Notes: a model not told the origin generated them from the sequence alone. A stretch of 64,000 bases of DNA from CADCUY01 sp964242735 (GCA_964242735.1 CAXTAK010000002.1:314458-378457); one strand, 5' to 3'; numbered from the stretch's first letter, positions 9,004 through 21,414 are shown. Program-made: numbers and translations.

Positions 9004-11262
9004 GTGAGCGAGGCACCCGGGCAGGGAGCACCGAACCCCCGCGAGATCACCGGCGCCGGGGCGGGCGGGGACACCCCCGGCGCGCCGGGGAAGGCCCCGG
9101 CCCGGCGGTCCCGCGCCACGACACCGCGGGCGGCGACCCCCAGGGCCCCCCGCGCGACGGCGACCGCACCGAAGGCCCCCCGCGGGCGGGGGATGCGGAG
9201 CGCGCCTGCGGCGCTCGCGCCGCGCACCGGGCGCATCCCCGTCGTCGACGTCGCGCCGAGCGTGGCGGGGTCCGCGGCCAAGGCCGTGGTCGGGGAGGCG
9301 GTGCCGGTGCGCGCGACGGTCTTCCGCGAGGGCCACGACGCCGTCGCGGCCACCGCCGTGCTCGTGCGCCCCGAGGGCAGCGACCACTCCAGCGCGCCGA
9401 TGCGCCTGCTCGTGCCCGGCACCGACCGCCACGAGGCGCACCTGGTGCCGGACGCACCCGGCGACTGGACCTTCCGGGTCGAGGGGTGGTCGGACCCGTA
9501 CGGCACCTGGGAGCACGCGGCGACCATCAAGGTGCCCGCCGGCATCGACGTCGACCTCGTGCTCGAGGACGGCGCCCGCCTGCTCGAGCGCGCCGCCGAC
9601 GACCCGAACCGGGAGGCCGCCGACACCGACCACCTGCGCGACGCCGCGGTCGGGCTGCGCGACGCCGGCCGACCCCCGGGGGCCCGCCTGGCCGCGGGCA
9701 CCTCGGAGGCCGTGGTGGCGGCGCTGGCGCGCCGACCGCTCCGCGACCTGGTCACCCCCAGCGCGCCGCTGCCGCTGCGCGTGGAGCGCGAGCGCGCCCT
9801 GGTCGGTGCCTGGTACTCCTTCGCGCCGCGCAGCGAGGGCGCGAGCTACGACGAGGCGACCGGCACGTGGACCTCCGGCACCCTGGCCACCGCCGCACGA
9901 CGGCTCGACGACATCGCCGCCATGGGCTTCGACGTGGCGTACCTCCTGCCGATCCACCCGATCGGCACCACGCACCGCAAGGGCCCGAACAACACCCTGG
10001 TCGCCGGTCCCGGCGACCCGGGCTCGCCCTACGCCATCGGCTCCGCGGACGGCGGGCACGACGCCATCCACCCCGACCTGGGCACCTTCGCCGACTTCGA
10101 CGCCTTCGTCGCCCGCGCGAGGGGCCTGGGCCTGGAGGTGGCGATGGACCTGGCCCTGAACTGCTCCCCCGACCACCCGTGGGTGCGCGAGCACCCGGAG
10201 TGGTTCGCCACCCGCGCCGACGGGTCGATCGCCTACGCGGAGAACCCGCCGAAGAAGTACCAGGACATCTACCCGGTCGACTTCGACACCGACCCCGACG
10301 GCCTGTCCGCCGAGGTGCTCCGCGTGGTGCTGCTGTGGGTGGCCCACGGCGTCACCCTGGTCCGCGTCGACAACCCGCACACCAAGCCGGTGCAGTTCTG
10401 GGAGTGGCTCATCGCGGCCGTGCGCGCCGTCGACCCCGACGTGCTCTTCCTCTCCGAGGCGTTCACGAAGCCGGCGATGATGCGGGCGCTCGCGCGGGTG
10501 GGGTTCGCCCAGTCCTACACGTACTTCACGTGGCGCAACACCGCGGCGCAGCTGCGCGAGTACCTCACCGAGCTCACCCGCGGCAGCGCCGACAGCCTCG
10601 CGCTGCGGGCCGACGCGACCGCCGACGAGCGCGTGGACGGCACCGCCGACTACCTGCGGCCGAGCTTCTGGCCGACCACGCACGACATCCTCACCCCGTA
10701 CCTGCAGCACGGCGGGCCCGCGGCGTTCGCCGTGCGGGCGGTCATCGCAGCGACCGCGGTGCCCACCTACGGGATCTACAGCGGCTACGAGCTCGTCGAG
10801 GACGCCGCGCGCCCCGGCGCGGAGGAGCAGCTCGACAACGAGAAGTACCAGTACCGCCCCCGCGACTTCGCCGGCGCTCTTGCCCGGGGCACCTCCCTGG
10901 CACCGCTGCTGACCGCGCTGAACGCCGCGCGCCGCGCGCACCCGGCGCTGCAGCGGCTGCGGGGGCTGACCTTCCACGCCAGCGACGACGACGCGGTGCT
11001 GGTGTACTCCCGGCGCGTGCCCGCCGAGCACTCCCCCACCGGCGTGGAGGACGTCGTCCTCGTCGCGGTCAACCTCGAGCCGCACGAGACCCGCGCCACC
11101 ACGATCCACCTCGACACCGCCGCGCTGGGCCTGGCGCCGGGTGCGACCTTCGCCGCCCGCGACCTGCTCGACGGGCACGCCTACACCTGGGGCCCGCGGC
11201 CCTGGGTGCAGCTGGGCCCGGGTCGGTCGGCGCACGTGGTGCACGTGACACCCCTGCCCTGA
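9004..11262 (+). CDS. glgE: Maltose-1-phosphate maltosyltransferase GlgE
   Basis: GlgE transfers maltosyl units from alpha-maltose-1-phosphate to the non-reducing end of alpha-1,4-glucans. The 752-residue product has the family core from TGRIPVVDV (about residue 75) onward. THRKGPNNT is the phosphate-binding region, VRVDNPHTKP carries the nucleophile (D456), LSEAFTKP the acid/base (E485) and THD the third Asp (D561). Residues 1-74 are an Ala/Pro/Arg-rich extension not needed for the fold. ATG 9193 would give the core alone, but the TAGGTT promoter supports 9004. It is followed by treS and mak, which make its substrate. Confidence 0.93.
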   Translation: MSEAPGQGAPNPREITGAGAGGDTPGAPGKAPARRSRATTPRAATPRAPRATATAPKAPRGRGMRSAPAALAPRTGRIPVVDVAPSVAGSAAKAVVGEAVPVRATVFREGHDAVAATAVLVRPEGSDHSSAPMRLLVPGTDRHEAHLVPDAPGDWTFRVEGWSDPYGTWEHAATIKVPAGIDVDLVLEDGARLLERAADDPNREAADTDHLRDAAVGLRDAGRPPGARLAAGTSEAVVAALARRPLRDLVTPSAPLPLRVERERALVGAWYSFAPRSEGASYDEATGTWTSGTLATAARRLDDIAAMGFDVAYLLPIHPIGTTHRKGPNNTLVAGPGDPGSPYAIGSADGGHDAIHPDLGTFADFDAFVARARGLGLEVAMDLALNCSPDHPWVREHPEWFATRADGSIAYAENPPKKYQDIYPVDFDTDPDGLSAEVLRVVLLWVAHGVTLVRVDNPHTKPVQFWEWLIAAVRAVDPDVLFLSEAFTKPAMMRALARVGFAQSYTYFTWRNTAAQLREYLTELTRGSADSLALRADATADERVDGTADYLRPSFWPTTHDILTPYLQHGGPAAFAVRAVIAATAVPTYGIYSGYELVEDAARPGAEEQLDNEKYQYRPRDFAGALARGTSLAPLLTALNAARRAHPALQRLRGLTFHASDDDAVLVYSRRVPAEHSPTGVEDVVLVAVNLEPHETRATTIHLDTAALGLAPGATFAARDLLDGHAYTWGPRPWVQLGPGRSAHVVHVTPLP

Positions 11263-11334
11263 GCGACCCACCCGCAGGACCGCCGAGCCCGTCTCCCGCC
11301 CCACCGCCCGCCCCGCTCCCGAGAGGCACGCCCC

Positions 11335-14504
<3,170 letters not shown>

Positions 14505-14595
14505 TGCGGCGTGCCTGCCGTGCGAACACCAGCGCTCTCGGGCACCGTGGACTGGCCCCACTCGGGGTCACCCACCGCTTCTGAGGAGTCCTCCC

Positions 14596-15060
14596 GTGTC
14601 GACTGCTGCATCCTCGTCCTCCCACGACGGGCTCGCCGACCGCGGTGACCGCGGCGTGAACCGCCGGGTCGCCCTGGTGCTCGGCGTGGTCTACCTGCTC
14701 ATCGGGCTCGCCGGCTTCCTGGTCACCGGTGACGTCGGCTTCGCCGACCCCGACGGCGACCCGTTGATCCTCTTCGGCGTCAACCCGTTGCACAACATCG
14801 TGCACCTGCTCGTGGGTGCCGTGCTGCTGGTGTCCTCGCGGCGCACCGCGTCGGCGCGCGCGGCGAACCTGGCGATCGGGGCCACGTACCTGCTGCTGGG
14901 CCTGGTGGGTCTGTTCATCGCCAACGCGACGAACGCCGCGAACGTCCTCGCCCTGAACGGGTGGGACAACGTGCTGCACCTCGGCACCGCCCTGCTGCTG
15001 CTGGCGGTGGCGCTGGGCACTGACAAGGACGCCCGCCGCACCGCGCTGGCGCGGGCCTGA
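14596..15060 (+). CDS. DUF4383 membrane protein
   Basis: A 154-residue integral membrane protein with four predicted helices, beginning with RVALVLGVVYLLIGLAGFL, and a conserved GVNPLHNIVHLLVGAVLL segment between helices 1 and 2. A near repeat, NVLHLGTALLLLAV, forms helix 4. These features match DUF4383, whose function is unknown. GAGGAG lies about 9 nt before the GTG, so this gene is led by a ribosome-binding site rather than leaderless. It sits between mak and glgB, which suggests but does not prove co-expression with glucan synthesis. Confidence 0.8.
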   Translation: MSTAASSSSHDGLADRGDRGVNRRVALVLGVVYLLIGLAGFLVTGDVGFADPDGDPLILFGVNPLHNIVHLLVGAVLLVSSRRTASARAANLAIGATYLLLGLVGLFIANATNAANVLALNGWDNVLHLGTALLLLAVALGTDKDARRTALARA

Positions 15061-15071
15061 CCACGGACGCA

Positions 15072-15099
15072 GCCCGGCCCGGGTCCACCCGGGCCGGGC
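15072..15099. terminator. 13-bp perfect inverted repeat
   Basis: GCCCGGCCCGGGT and its complement are separated by only 2 nt, 12 nt after the DUF4383 stop. It is very GC-rich with no T-run. A factor-independent terminator or attenuator is likely, but the 2-nt loop means the real RNA loop must open a few pairs. Confidence 0.5.
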
Positions 15100-15161
15100 C
15101 CGCGCTCCCCTGGGCCGACCTGGCCCGCTGCTCCGCGGCGCTGGCCTCCGTCGGTGCTGCG

Positions 15162-15602
15162 GTGGTGGCGACCGCCTGGGCGCCGCCGGTGCTGCGGGGG
15201 ACCGCCGGGCCCGAGCAGCTGGTGGCGGGACTGGCCGTCGTCGCCCTGGCGTCCTGGCAGCTGGGCTGGGGCCTCGCGACCCTGGCAGCGCGCACCGCGC
15301 CCGCGGCCGTCGCGGCGGCCGCCATCGGTTCGGCCGGCGCCGCGGGCTGGCTGGCTGCTGGAGCGGCGGGGAGCTCGGTGGCCCTGTGGACCGCGGTGCC
15401 CGCGGCCGTCCTCAGCGGCGCCGCGCCGCTGCTGGCGCGGTGGTCACGGACGCGGGCGGGGGCCGGCGAAGACCCCGGGCGCGGCGCACCGGTCCTCGCC
15501 CTCGCAGTCGCGGCGGTCGCGGTCGCCGCGTTGGCCACCCCTGCTGTCGCGGCGACCCCGGCCGGTCAGGGGGCACCGGACCACCACGGCGCCCACCCGT
15601 GA
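15162..15602 (+). CDS. Small hydrophobic membrane protein, function unknown
   Basis: A 146-residue Ala-rich protein with four to five hydrophobic stretches. The last, LALAVAAVAVAALATPAVA, is followed by a short polar tail ending DHHGAHP. Tandem GTG codons at 15162 and 15165 are the only normal starts. The open frame continues upstream to 15024 without another start, so a non-standard start is possible. I do not recognise the family. It lies between the hairpin at 15072 and glgB, in the same direction, so it may be transcribed with either side. Confidence 0.55.
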   Translation: MVATAWAPPVLRGTAGPEQLVAGLAVVALASWQLGWGLATLAARTAPAAVAAAAIGSAGAAGWLAAGAAGSSVALWTAVPAAVLSGAAPLLARWSRTRAGAGEDPGRGAPVLALAVAAVAVAALATPAVAATPAGQGAPDHHGAHP

Positions 15603-15669
15603 CCTCCGGGCGCCGGGAGGTGGGCGCCCGTCGCCCTCCCCAGCCCCCCGCGTCTGCCAGGGTTGGTGC

Positions 15670-17997
15670 ATGACGACTTCACCAGCGCCGCGCCGGGTCG
15701 ACCCCAGCGACCTGCACCGCATCGGTTCCGGCGAGCACGCCGTCCCCCACGCGGTGCTCGGCGCCCACCTCGACCTCGTCGGGGTGGCTGGGCTCGTGGA
15801 CGGGCCCGCGGCGGCTTCCCATCAGCCCGCTCCGGCCGTGCGCCCGGTGGTCACCGTCCGCGCTCTGGCGCCCTTCGCGCGCAGCGTCGTGGCGATCACC
15901 CACGGCGGCGGGCGCCGCGAGCTCGCTCACGAGCAGGACGGCGTGTGGGTCGGGGTGCTGCCGGGCGAGGAGGTCCCCGACTACCGCCTGGCGATCACCC
16001 ACGCCGCTGCGGACGGTGGCGACGGGCCGCCCGGGGGGGTGCCCGGCGCCGCAACGGACGACGGACCGGTCCCCTCGGGCAGCTGGACCGTCGTGGTCGA
16101 CGACCCGTACCGCTACCTGCCCACGGTCAGCGAGTTCGACCTCCACCTGATCTCCGAGGGCCGCCACGAGGAGCTGTGGGGGGTGCTCGGCGCGCACGTG
16201 CGCCGCTACTCGGGCCCGATGGGGGAAGTCGTCGGCACCTCCTTCGCGGTGTGGGCCCCGCAGGCCCGGGCGGTCCGGGTGCTGGGCGACTTCAACGGCT
16301 GGGACGGGCGCGCCACGATGCTGCGCTCCCTGGGCTCCTCGGGGGTGTGGGAGCTCTTCCTGCCCTCGGTGGGCAAGGGAGCGCGCTACAAGTTCGCCCT
16401 GCTGACCGCCGAGGGGCACTGGGTGGAGCGCGCCGACCCCATGGCCCGGGCCACCGAGGTGCCGCCGCTGACGGCGTCGGTGGTGACGGAGTCCGAGCAC
16501 ACCTGGGGCGACGCCGCGTGGATGGGCGCCCGTGCGGACCGCGACCCCCACGCCGGGCCCATGAGCGTGTACGAGGTGCACGTCGGGTCGTGGCAGCAGG
16601 GGCTGGGCTACCGCGGGGCCGCGGAGCAGATCGTCGAGCACGTGCTCCGCACGGGGTTCACCCACGTGGAGCTGCTGCCCGTCGCCGAGCACCCCTACGG
16701 CGGGTCGTGGGGCTACCAGGTCACCGGCTTCTACGCGCCGACGTCGCGCTGGGGCACCCCCGACGACTTCCGGTACTTCGTCGACCGGATGCACCAGGCG
16801 GGCATCGGGGTGATCCTCGACTGGGTGCCGGCGCACTTCGCGCAGGACGAGTGGGCCCTGGCCCGCTTCGACGGGCAGCCGCTGTACGAGTACCCCGACC
16901 CGCGCAAGGGCGAGCACCCCGACTGGGGCACGTCCGTCTTCGACTTCGGGCGGCGCGAGGTGCGCAACTTCCTCGTCGCCAACGCCCTGTACTGGCTGAT
17001 GGAGTTCCACGTCGACGGCCTGCGCGTCGACGCTGTCGCCTCGATGCTGTACCTGGACTACTCCCGCGAGGACGGGCAGTGGGTCCCCAACCGGCACGGG
17101 GGCCGCGAGCACCTCGAGGCCGTCGACTTCCTCCAGGAGGTCAACGCCACCGCGTACCGACGGGTGCCCGGGTCGATGATGATCGCCGAGGAGTCCACGT
17201 CGTGGCCGGGTGTCACCCGTCCCACCGACGCCGGCGGCCTGGGGTTCGGCCTGAAGTGGAATATGGGGTGGATGCACGACTCGCTGCGCTACCTCGGTGA
17301 GGACCCCGTCAACCGCTCCCACCACCACGACGAGGTGACCTTCTCCCTGGTCTACGCGTTCAGCGAGCACTTCCTCCTGCCCATCAGCCACGACGAGGTG
17401 GTGCACGGCAAGGGCTCGATGCTGCGCAAGGTGCCCGGTGACCGGTGGCAGCAAGTGGCGACTCTGCGTGCCTTCTACGCCTACATGTGGGCCCACCCGG
17501 GCAAGCAGCTGCTCTTCATGGGCCAGGAGTTCGGCCAGGACGCGGAGTGGGCGGAGTCCGGCAGCCTCGACTGGGCGCAGTCCCGGGAGCCGCTGCACGC
17601 CGGGCTCATGGCGTGCGTGGGCGACCTGAACCGCCTCTACCGCGAGCACCCCGCGCTGTGGGAGCAGGACGACGACCCGGCGGGGTTCACGTGGTTGGAC
17701 TCCCAGGACCGCCAGCGCAGCACCTTCTCGTTCGTGCGCCGCTCCCGGGACGGCCGCGAGGTCGTGGCGGTCGTCAACTTCGCCGGCGTGCCCCACGAGG
17801 ACTTCCGCCTCCCCCTCCCCGCCGCTGGTGGCTGGCGGGAGGTGCTCAACACCGACGACACGGCCTACGGCGGGTCGGGGGTGGTCAACACCGGTGTGGT
17901 GGAGGCCACGGACGCCGGCCACCACGGCCGACCGGCATCGGCGGTGCTGCGCGTGCCTCCGCTGGGGGCGCTGTGGCTGGTGCGCGCGCAGGGCTGA
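15670..17997 (+). CDS. glgB: 1,4-alpha-glucan branching enzyme GlgB
   Basis: This enzyme forms alpha-1,6 branches in the glucan made by GlgE. The 775 residues comprise an N-terminal beta domain, CBM48 (FAVWAPQARAVRVLGDFNGW), then the GH13 barrel: LPVAEHPYGGSWGYQVTG, the nucleophile in GLRVDAVASML (D454), the acid/base in MIAEEST (E507) and SHDEVVHGKGSM (D575). An extra N-terminal segment of about 100 residues precedes CBM48, as in other full-length forms. The start is ATG 15670. The gene converges with the thioredoxin-like gene, leaving 13 nt between the stops. Confidence 0.94.
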   Translation: MTTSPAPRRVDPSDLHRIGSGEHAVPHAVLGAHLDLVGVAGLVDGPAAASHQPAPAVRPVVTVRALAPFARSVVAITHGGGRRELAHEQDGVWVGVLPGEEVPDYRLAITHAAADGGDGPPGGVPGAATDDGPVPSGSWTVVVDDPYRYLPTVSEFDLHLISEGRHEELWGVLGAHVRRYSGPMGEVVGTSFAVWAPQARAVRVLGDFNGWDGRATMLRSLGSSGVWELFLPSVGKGARYKFALLTAEGHWVERADPMARATEVPPLTASVVTESEHTWGDAAWMGARADRDPHAGPMSVYEVHVGSWQQGLGYRGAAEQIVEHVLRTGFTHVELLPVAEHPYGGSWGYQVTGFYAPTSRWGTPDDFRYFVDRMHQAGIGVILDWVPAHFAQDEWALARFDGQPLYEYPDPRKGEHPDWGTSVFDFGRREVRNFLVANALYWLMEFHVDGLRVDAVASMLYLDYSREDGQWVPNRHGGREHLEAVDFLQEVNATAYRRVPGSMMIAEESTSWPGVTRPTDAGGLGFGLKWNMGWMHDSLRYLGEDPVNRSHHHDEVTFSLVYAFSEHFLLPISHDEVVHGKGSMLRKVPGDRWQQVATLRAFYAYMWAHPGKQLLFMGQEFGQDAEWAESGSLDWAQSREPLHAGLMACVGDLNRLYREHPALWEQDDDPAGFTWLDSQDRQRSTFSFVRRSRDGREVVAVVNFAGVPHEDFRLPLPAAGGWREVLNTDDTAYGGSGVVNTGVVEATDAGHHGRPASAVLRVPPLGALWLVRAQG

Positions 17998-18010
17998 GCC
18001 GGGTCCCCTC

Positions 18011-19072
18011 CTAGAACAGCGCTGCGGACAGGGCTCGGCGCCCGGCCGTGACCGCCGGGACGTCAGCGCCCACCACGTCGAAGAGCTCGAGCAGGCGCTG
18101 TCGCAGCTGGTCGCGGTCGTCACCGGAGGTGCGGGCGACCAGCTCGACGAGGCGGCTGAAGGCGTCCTGCAGGAACCCGCCCGCGACGTCCGCGTCCGCG
18201 ACCTGCAGGGCCGCCGCCACGTCGTCGGGGTCCGCCGCCGCGGCGGCCCGCGCCAGGGGCAGGTCGATGTCGCGCAGGCGCACCAGCAGGGCCACCTGGG
18301 CGAGGCCGGTGCGGGCCGCGGCGTCGGTGGGGTTCGCGGCCAGCGCCCGCCGGTAGGCGTCCTCGGCCGCGGGCACGTCGCCGCGCGCGATGGCGTCCAG
18401 CGCCTCCTGGTGCAGCGGCGGGACGGCGGGGGCGGCCGGCTCCGCGGCCGCGGCGGCCCCGTCGGCGCTGTCACCGCCCGCGAGGCGCCCGCTGACCCCG
18501 TTCTCCTCCGCCATGACCAGCAGGCCGTCGATCACCTGGCGCACCTGCGCCTCGGGGTACGCGCCCTGGAACAGCGGCACGGGCTGGCCCTTGACGACGG
18601 CGACGACGCTGGGGATCGACTGCACACCGAAGGCCTGCGAGATCTGCGGGTTGGCGTCCACGTCGACCTTGGCGAGCAGCCACCGGCCCCCGCCCTCGGC
18701 GGCGAGGCGCTCCAGGACGGGGGAGAGCTGCTTGCACGGCTCGCACCACGTGGCCCACAGGTCCACCACCACCGGCACGGTGGCCGAGAGCTGCACGACC
18801 TCGGCGAAGGTCTCGTCGGTGACGTCGACGACGAACGCCGCGGGCGCGGTGGGCGCTGCGGTCTCGGCGGTCGCGGCGGGCGCGGGCGCCCCCGAGCGGG
18901 GTGCGGCGGTGGCGGCCCCCGCAGCGCCGGCGCCACCACCGGCAGCGGCGCCGGCCCGGGCGGGTGCGGTCGCCGGCCTGCGCGCGCCGCCCTGGGCACG
19001 GCGGGTGAGCCCCGACAGGTCGACGGCTCCCCTCAGGTTCAGCTGGGGCCCGGGGGGCGTGGGCTGGCTCAT
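18011..19072 (-). CDS. Thioredoxin/TPR co-chaperone (YbbN/CnoX-like)
   Basis: A 353-residue cytoplasmic protein. Residues 1-80 are low-complexity Ala/Pro/Gly. A thioredoxin domain follows with WATWCEPCK (C110 and C113) and a cis-Pro segment, SIPSVV. The C-terminal part has TPR-like helices (LHQEALDAIARGDVPAAEDAYRRAL), as in YbbN/CnoX, which protects substrates for chaperones. Here the redox pair is intact, so disulfide activity is plausible. ATG 19072 was chosen for a GAGGAT element 6 nt upstream, which could equally serve as a ribosome-binding site. The next gene upstream begins elsewhere, so it is probably monocistronic. Confidence 0.85.
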   Translation of the reverse strand: MSQPTPPGPQLNLRGAVDLSGLTRRAQGGARRPATAPARAGAAAGGGAGAAGAATAAPRSGAPAPAATAETAAPTAPAAFVVDVTDETFAEVVQLSATVPVVVDLWATWCEPCKQLSPVLERLAAEGGGRWLLAKVDVDANPQISQAFGVQSIPSVVAVVKGQPVPLFQGAYPEAQVRQVIDGLLVMAEENGVSGRLAGGDSADGAAAAAEPAAPAVPPLHQEALDAIARGDVPAAEDAYRRALAANPTDAAARTGLAQVALLVRLRDIDLPLARAAAAADPDDVAAALQVADADVAGGFLQDAFSRLVELVARTSGDDRDQLRQRLLELFDVVGADVPAVTAGRRALSAALF

Positions 19073-19078
19073 GCCACC

Positions 19079-19084
19079 ATCCTC
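19079..19084 (-). promoter_or_regulatory. GAGGAT before the thioredoxin-like gene
   Basis: GAGGAT ends 6 nt before ATG 19072. It fits either a one-mismatch -10 element or a Shine-Dalgarno sequence, and sequence alone cannot separate the two. Confidence 0.3.
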
Positions 19085-19093
19085 GCGCACGCC

Positions 19094-20992
19094 TCAGTCG
19101 AGCGTGACGGTGGTGAAGGCGCGCTGGGCCCCCACCACGGTGACCTGCTCGTCGCTGCCCGCGGGCGGCACGGTCAGCACCACGGTCTCGGCCGTGGTGA
19201 TGGAGCCCGCCGTGGCCGTGTCGGTGCCGGCCAGCGCCGCGACGTCCACCGGCAGGCTCAGGTCCGCCCCGGAGGTGCCTGCGTCGAAGGTGCGCACCGC
19301 GTCGAGCACCCCCACCACCACCGCGCCGCCGTCCTCGGTGCGCACCGCCCACACCGCCCCCTCGCGCGGGGTGTGGGTGGAGGTGCGCGTCAGGTACGGC
19401 GCACCGGCCGCGGTCTCGGCGTCCCGCTCGGCGAGCACACCGGTGGTGAAGGGCGACGCGGCGAAGACCCCGGCGACGTCGCCGCCGCCGCCAGTGAGCA
19501 GGTCGGCGAGCTGGGTGAGGGCCAGTGCGGGGGGCAGTCTCAGGTCACCGCCGTCGGGGGGGAGCGGCTCGACCGCTCCGGCGGACTGCGTCAGCGGCGG
19601 GAAGGTCGCCCCCGGCAGCAGCCCGGTACTGGCGACGAGCTTGTACGGCGCGCGCGGGTCGACCTGGGTGAGGACCTCCAGGACCGGGACCGCGGCGGGG
19701 GCAGCGGGCAGGACGCCGGCGGCGTCGCCGTCCCGGGGCCGCTCGCCCCCGCCGCTGACCGTCAGCACGAAGCGGGGCCAGGGCCCGGCCGCGGGCACCG
19801 CCTCGAGCAGCCGCTCCCCCCCGACGGCACGCAGCTCGTGCGGTGCCGCGCCGGCCTCGGGGGCGCCTGCGGGGGCGGGGGCGCTCCCGGGTGCTGGGGC
19901 ACCGGCCGCCGCGATGGTGTAGTCCGCCCGCCGGACCGCCAGCGCCGCGCCGTCGACTCGGGCGGTCAGCGCCTCGGCGTCGAGCGCGACGTCCGCGGCG
20001 GCGACGGTGACCGCGACGCCCTCGGGGCCGTCGACGATCCGCGCGAGCTGCTCGGCGGTGACGGCCGGTCCCGCTGGAGCGGGTGCGGGCGACGGCGGGG
20101 CGAGCACCTGGGGCGGCGCCCCGCACCCGGCCACCGCCGCCGGGATCACCACGGCGAGCGCCACGGCGAGCGAGGGCCTCGGGACGGACTCCTCGACGCC
20201 GGTGGGCCGAGTCGTGGCGCCCCGAGCCGTGGTGACCCGAGCCGTGGCGCCGTGGTCCGCAGCTGCCGGGACCCGCGCCACGGGTGCGGGCCGGGCCCGC
20301 GGGGCGCGGGGCAGGCGGGGCCCGCCCGCACCGCGTCGCACCACGGCGAGGAGCGCGAGCCCCGTCGCGACCAGCACCCCGGCGAGCACCCCCACGGGCA
20401 GCGCAGCGGGATGGTCGACCAGGACCGACCACGTGAGCGTCACCTCGTCGAGGGCGGCCGTGTCACTGGTGACCAGCAGCAGGTCCCCGGCGGACGGCTG
20501 GTGGGTCAGCCGCACCGACCCCTCACCGCTGACCCGGGTGACCAGCAGGTCGGAGCCTGCGGCGCTCGGCGCGCTCCTGGCCGACGAGGGCACCGCCGGC
20601 GTCGTGGGCTCGGGCGGCTGGACGACGACGTCCTCGCCGTCGAAGCCGGTGAGGCGGGCCGCGGACACGGGCGGGTCGGCGTCCAGCCACGCGGTGACGT
20701 CACCGGTGCTGCCGATGCCCGCCGTGATCAGACCCTCACCGGTGGCGGTGATGGTCACCGCACCGCTTCGGGCGGCGAGCACCCCCGGGGCGGTCACGGC
20801 CGCCCCGGGGCCACCGAGGCGAGCCGTGGAGGTGGCGGTCGTGGGAACCCTCCACACCGTCGCGGCGGTGATGGCCAGTGCCGCGCACACCGCCCCGAGG
20901 AGCACCAGCGCGACGCCGAGGCGCACCGCCGACCGCCGGGCGCCGGCGGGCGCCTCCGGGCGCAGGCGCCAGCGGCTCGACGCGGATGTCAC
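19094..20992 (-). CDS. Three-TM envelope protein with internal lipobox (DUF8094-like)
   Basis: A 632-residue protein. TM1 is at about 24-45, an extracytoplasmic region follows, TM2 is at about 199-218, a basic loop follows, and then a third hydrophobic stretch (273-289) ends in AVAGC (C290), a good lipobox. The remaining 340 residues look exported and resemble the DUF8094 proteins of actinobacteria, function unknown. It reads as a two-TM membrane protein fused to a lipoprotein precursor. I cannot tell whether C290 is processed. The GTG start overlaps the stop of the thiamine-binding-type gene as GTGA. Confidence 0.6.
   Translation of the reverse strand: MTSASSRWRLRPEAPAGARRSAVRLGVALVLLGAVCAALAITAATVWRVPTTATSTARLGGPGAAVTAPGVLAARSGAVTITATGEGLITAGIGSTGDVTAWLDADPPVSAARLTGFDGEDVVVQPPEPTTPAVPSSARSAPSAAGSDLLVTRVSGEGSVRLTHQPSAGDLLLVTSDTAALDEVTLTWSVLVDHPAALPVGVLAGVLVATGLALLAVVRRGAGGPRLPRAPRARPAPVARVPAAADHGATARVTTARGATTRPTGVEESVPRPSLAVALAVVIPAAVAGCGAPPQVLAPPSPAPAPAGPAVTAEQLARIVDGPEGVAVTVAAADVALDAEALTARVDGAALAVRRADYTIAAAGAPAPGSAPAPAGAPEAGAAPHELRAVGGERLLEAVPAAGPWPRFVLTVSGGGERPRDGDAAGVLPAAPAAVPVLEVLTQVDPRAPYKLVASTGLLPGATFPPLTQSAGAVEPLPPDGGDLRLPPALALTQLADLLTGGGGDVAGVFAASPFTTGVLAERDAETAAGAPYLTRTSTHTPREGAVWAVRTEDGGAVVVGVLDAVRTFDAGTSGADLSLPVDVAALAGTDTATAGSITTAETVVLTVPPAGSDEQVTVVGAQRAFTTVTLD
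20207..20251. repeat. 15-bp imperfect tandem repeat x3
   Basis: Three copies of the unit CCGAGCCGTGGCGCC, with a few changes, lie inside the gene and encode the basic loop (Ala-Thr-Ala-Arg type) between TM2 and the lipobox. Copy number may vary between strains. Confidence 0.7.
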
Positions 20993-21375
20993 TGACCGCG
21001 TCCGGGTTCGCCCTCGACCCTCTCCAGGGCGGCCTCGAGGCGGTCGAGCTTGCCGGTCAGCTCACCGGAGGTGCGCCCCGGCGCGGTGCGGATGTCGGCC
21101 TTGAGCACGAGGGAGACCCGCTCGCCGTGGTGGCCGACCGCCTCGCAGCAGCGCCGCACCACGTCCAGGCACTCCTCCCAGCCGCCCTCGATGGTGGTGA
21201 ACATCGCGTCGGTGCGGTGCGGCAGGCCGCTGTCGCGGACGATCTGCACCGCGTCGGCCACGGCGCCGGCGACCGAGCCGGCGCTGACGACGGGCGCGGG
21301 GGCCGCGGCGCCCGCGGCAGTGGGCACGCTGGCAGCAGGTGGACCGCTGGGTGCGACGGAGAAGGCGATGAGCAC
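20989..21375 (-). CDS. Thiamine-binding (MTH1187/YqgV, DUF77) protein
   Basis: A 128-residue protein with the family signature: N-terminal MLIAFSVAPSG, then AVQIVRDSGLPHRTDAMFTTIEGGWEEC, and a basic KADIRTAPGRTSGELTGKLDRLE end. Members form small ferredoxin-like tetramers, and some bind thiamine. A Pro/Ala-rich insert of about 25 residues (11-34) after the first strand is unusual. GTG 21375 is supported by TACAGT 6 nt upstream. It is translationally coupled to the three-TM envelope protein, a partner I would not have predicted. Confidence 0.8.
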   Translation of the reverse strand: MLIAFSVAPSGPPAASVPTAAGAAAPAPVVSAGSVAGAVADAVQIVRDSGLPHRTDAMFTTIEGGWEECLDVVRRCCEAVGHHGERVSLVLKADIRTAPGRTSGELTGKLDRLEAALERVEGEPGRGQ

Positions 21376-21381
21376 CGCGCC

Positions 21382-21387
21382 ACTGTA
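21382..21387 (-). promoter_or_regulatory. -10 element of the MTH1187-type gene (leaderless)
   Basis: TACAGT on the minus strand ends 6 nt before the GTG at 21375, with no ribosome-binding site. Confidence 0.55.
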
Positions 21388-21414
21388 GGACGAGCGGGGA
21401 TCGTGCAGACCGGT

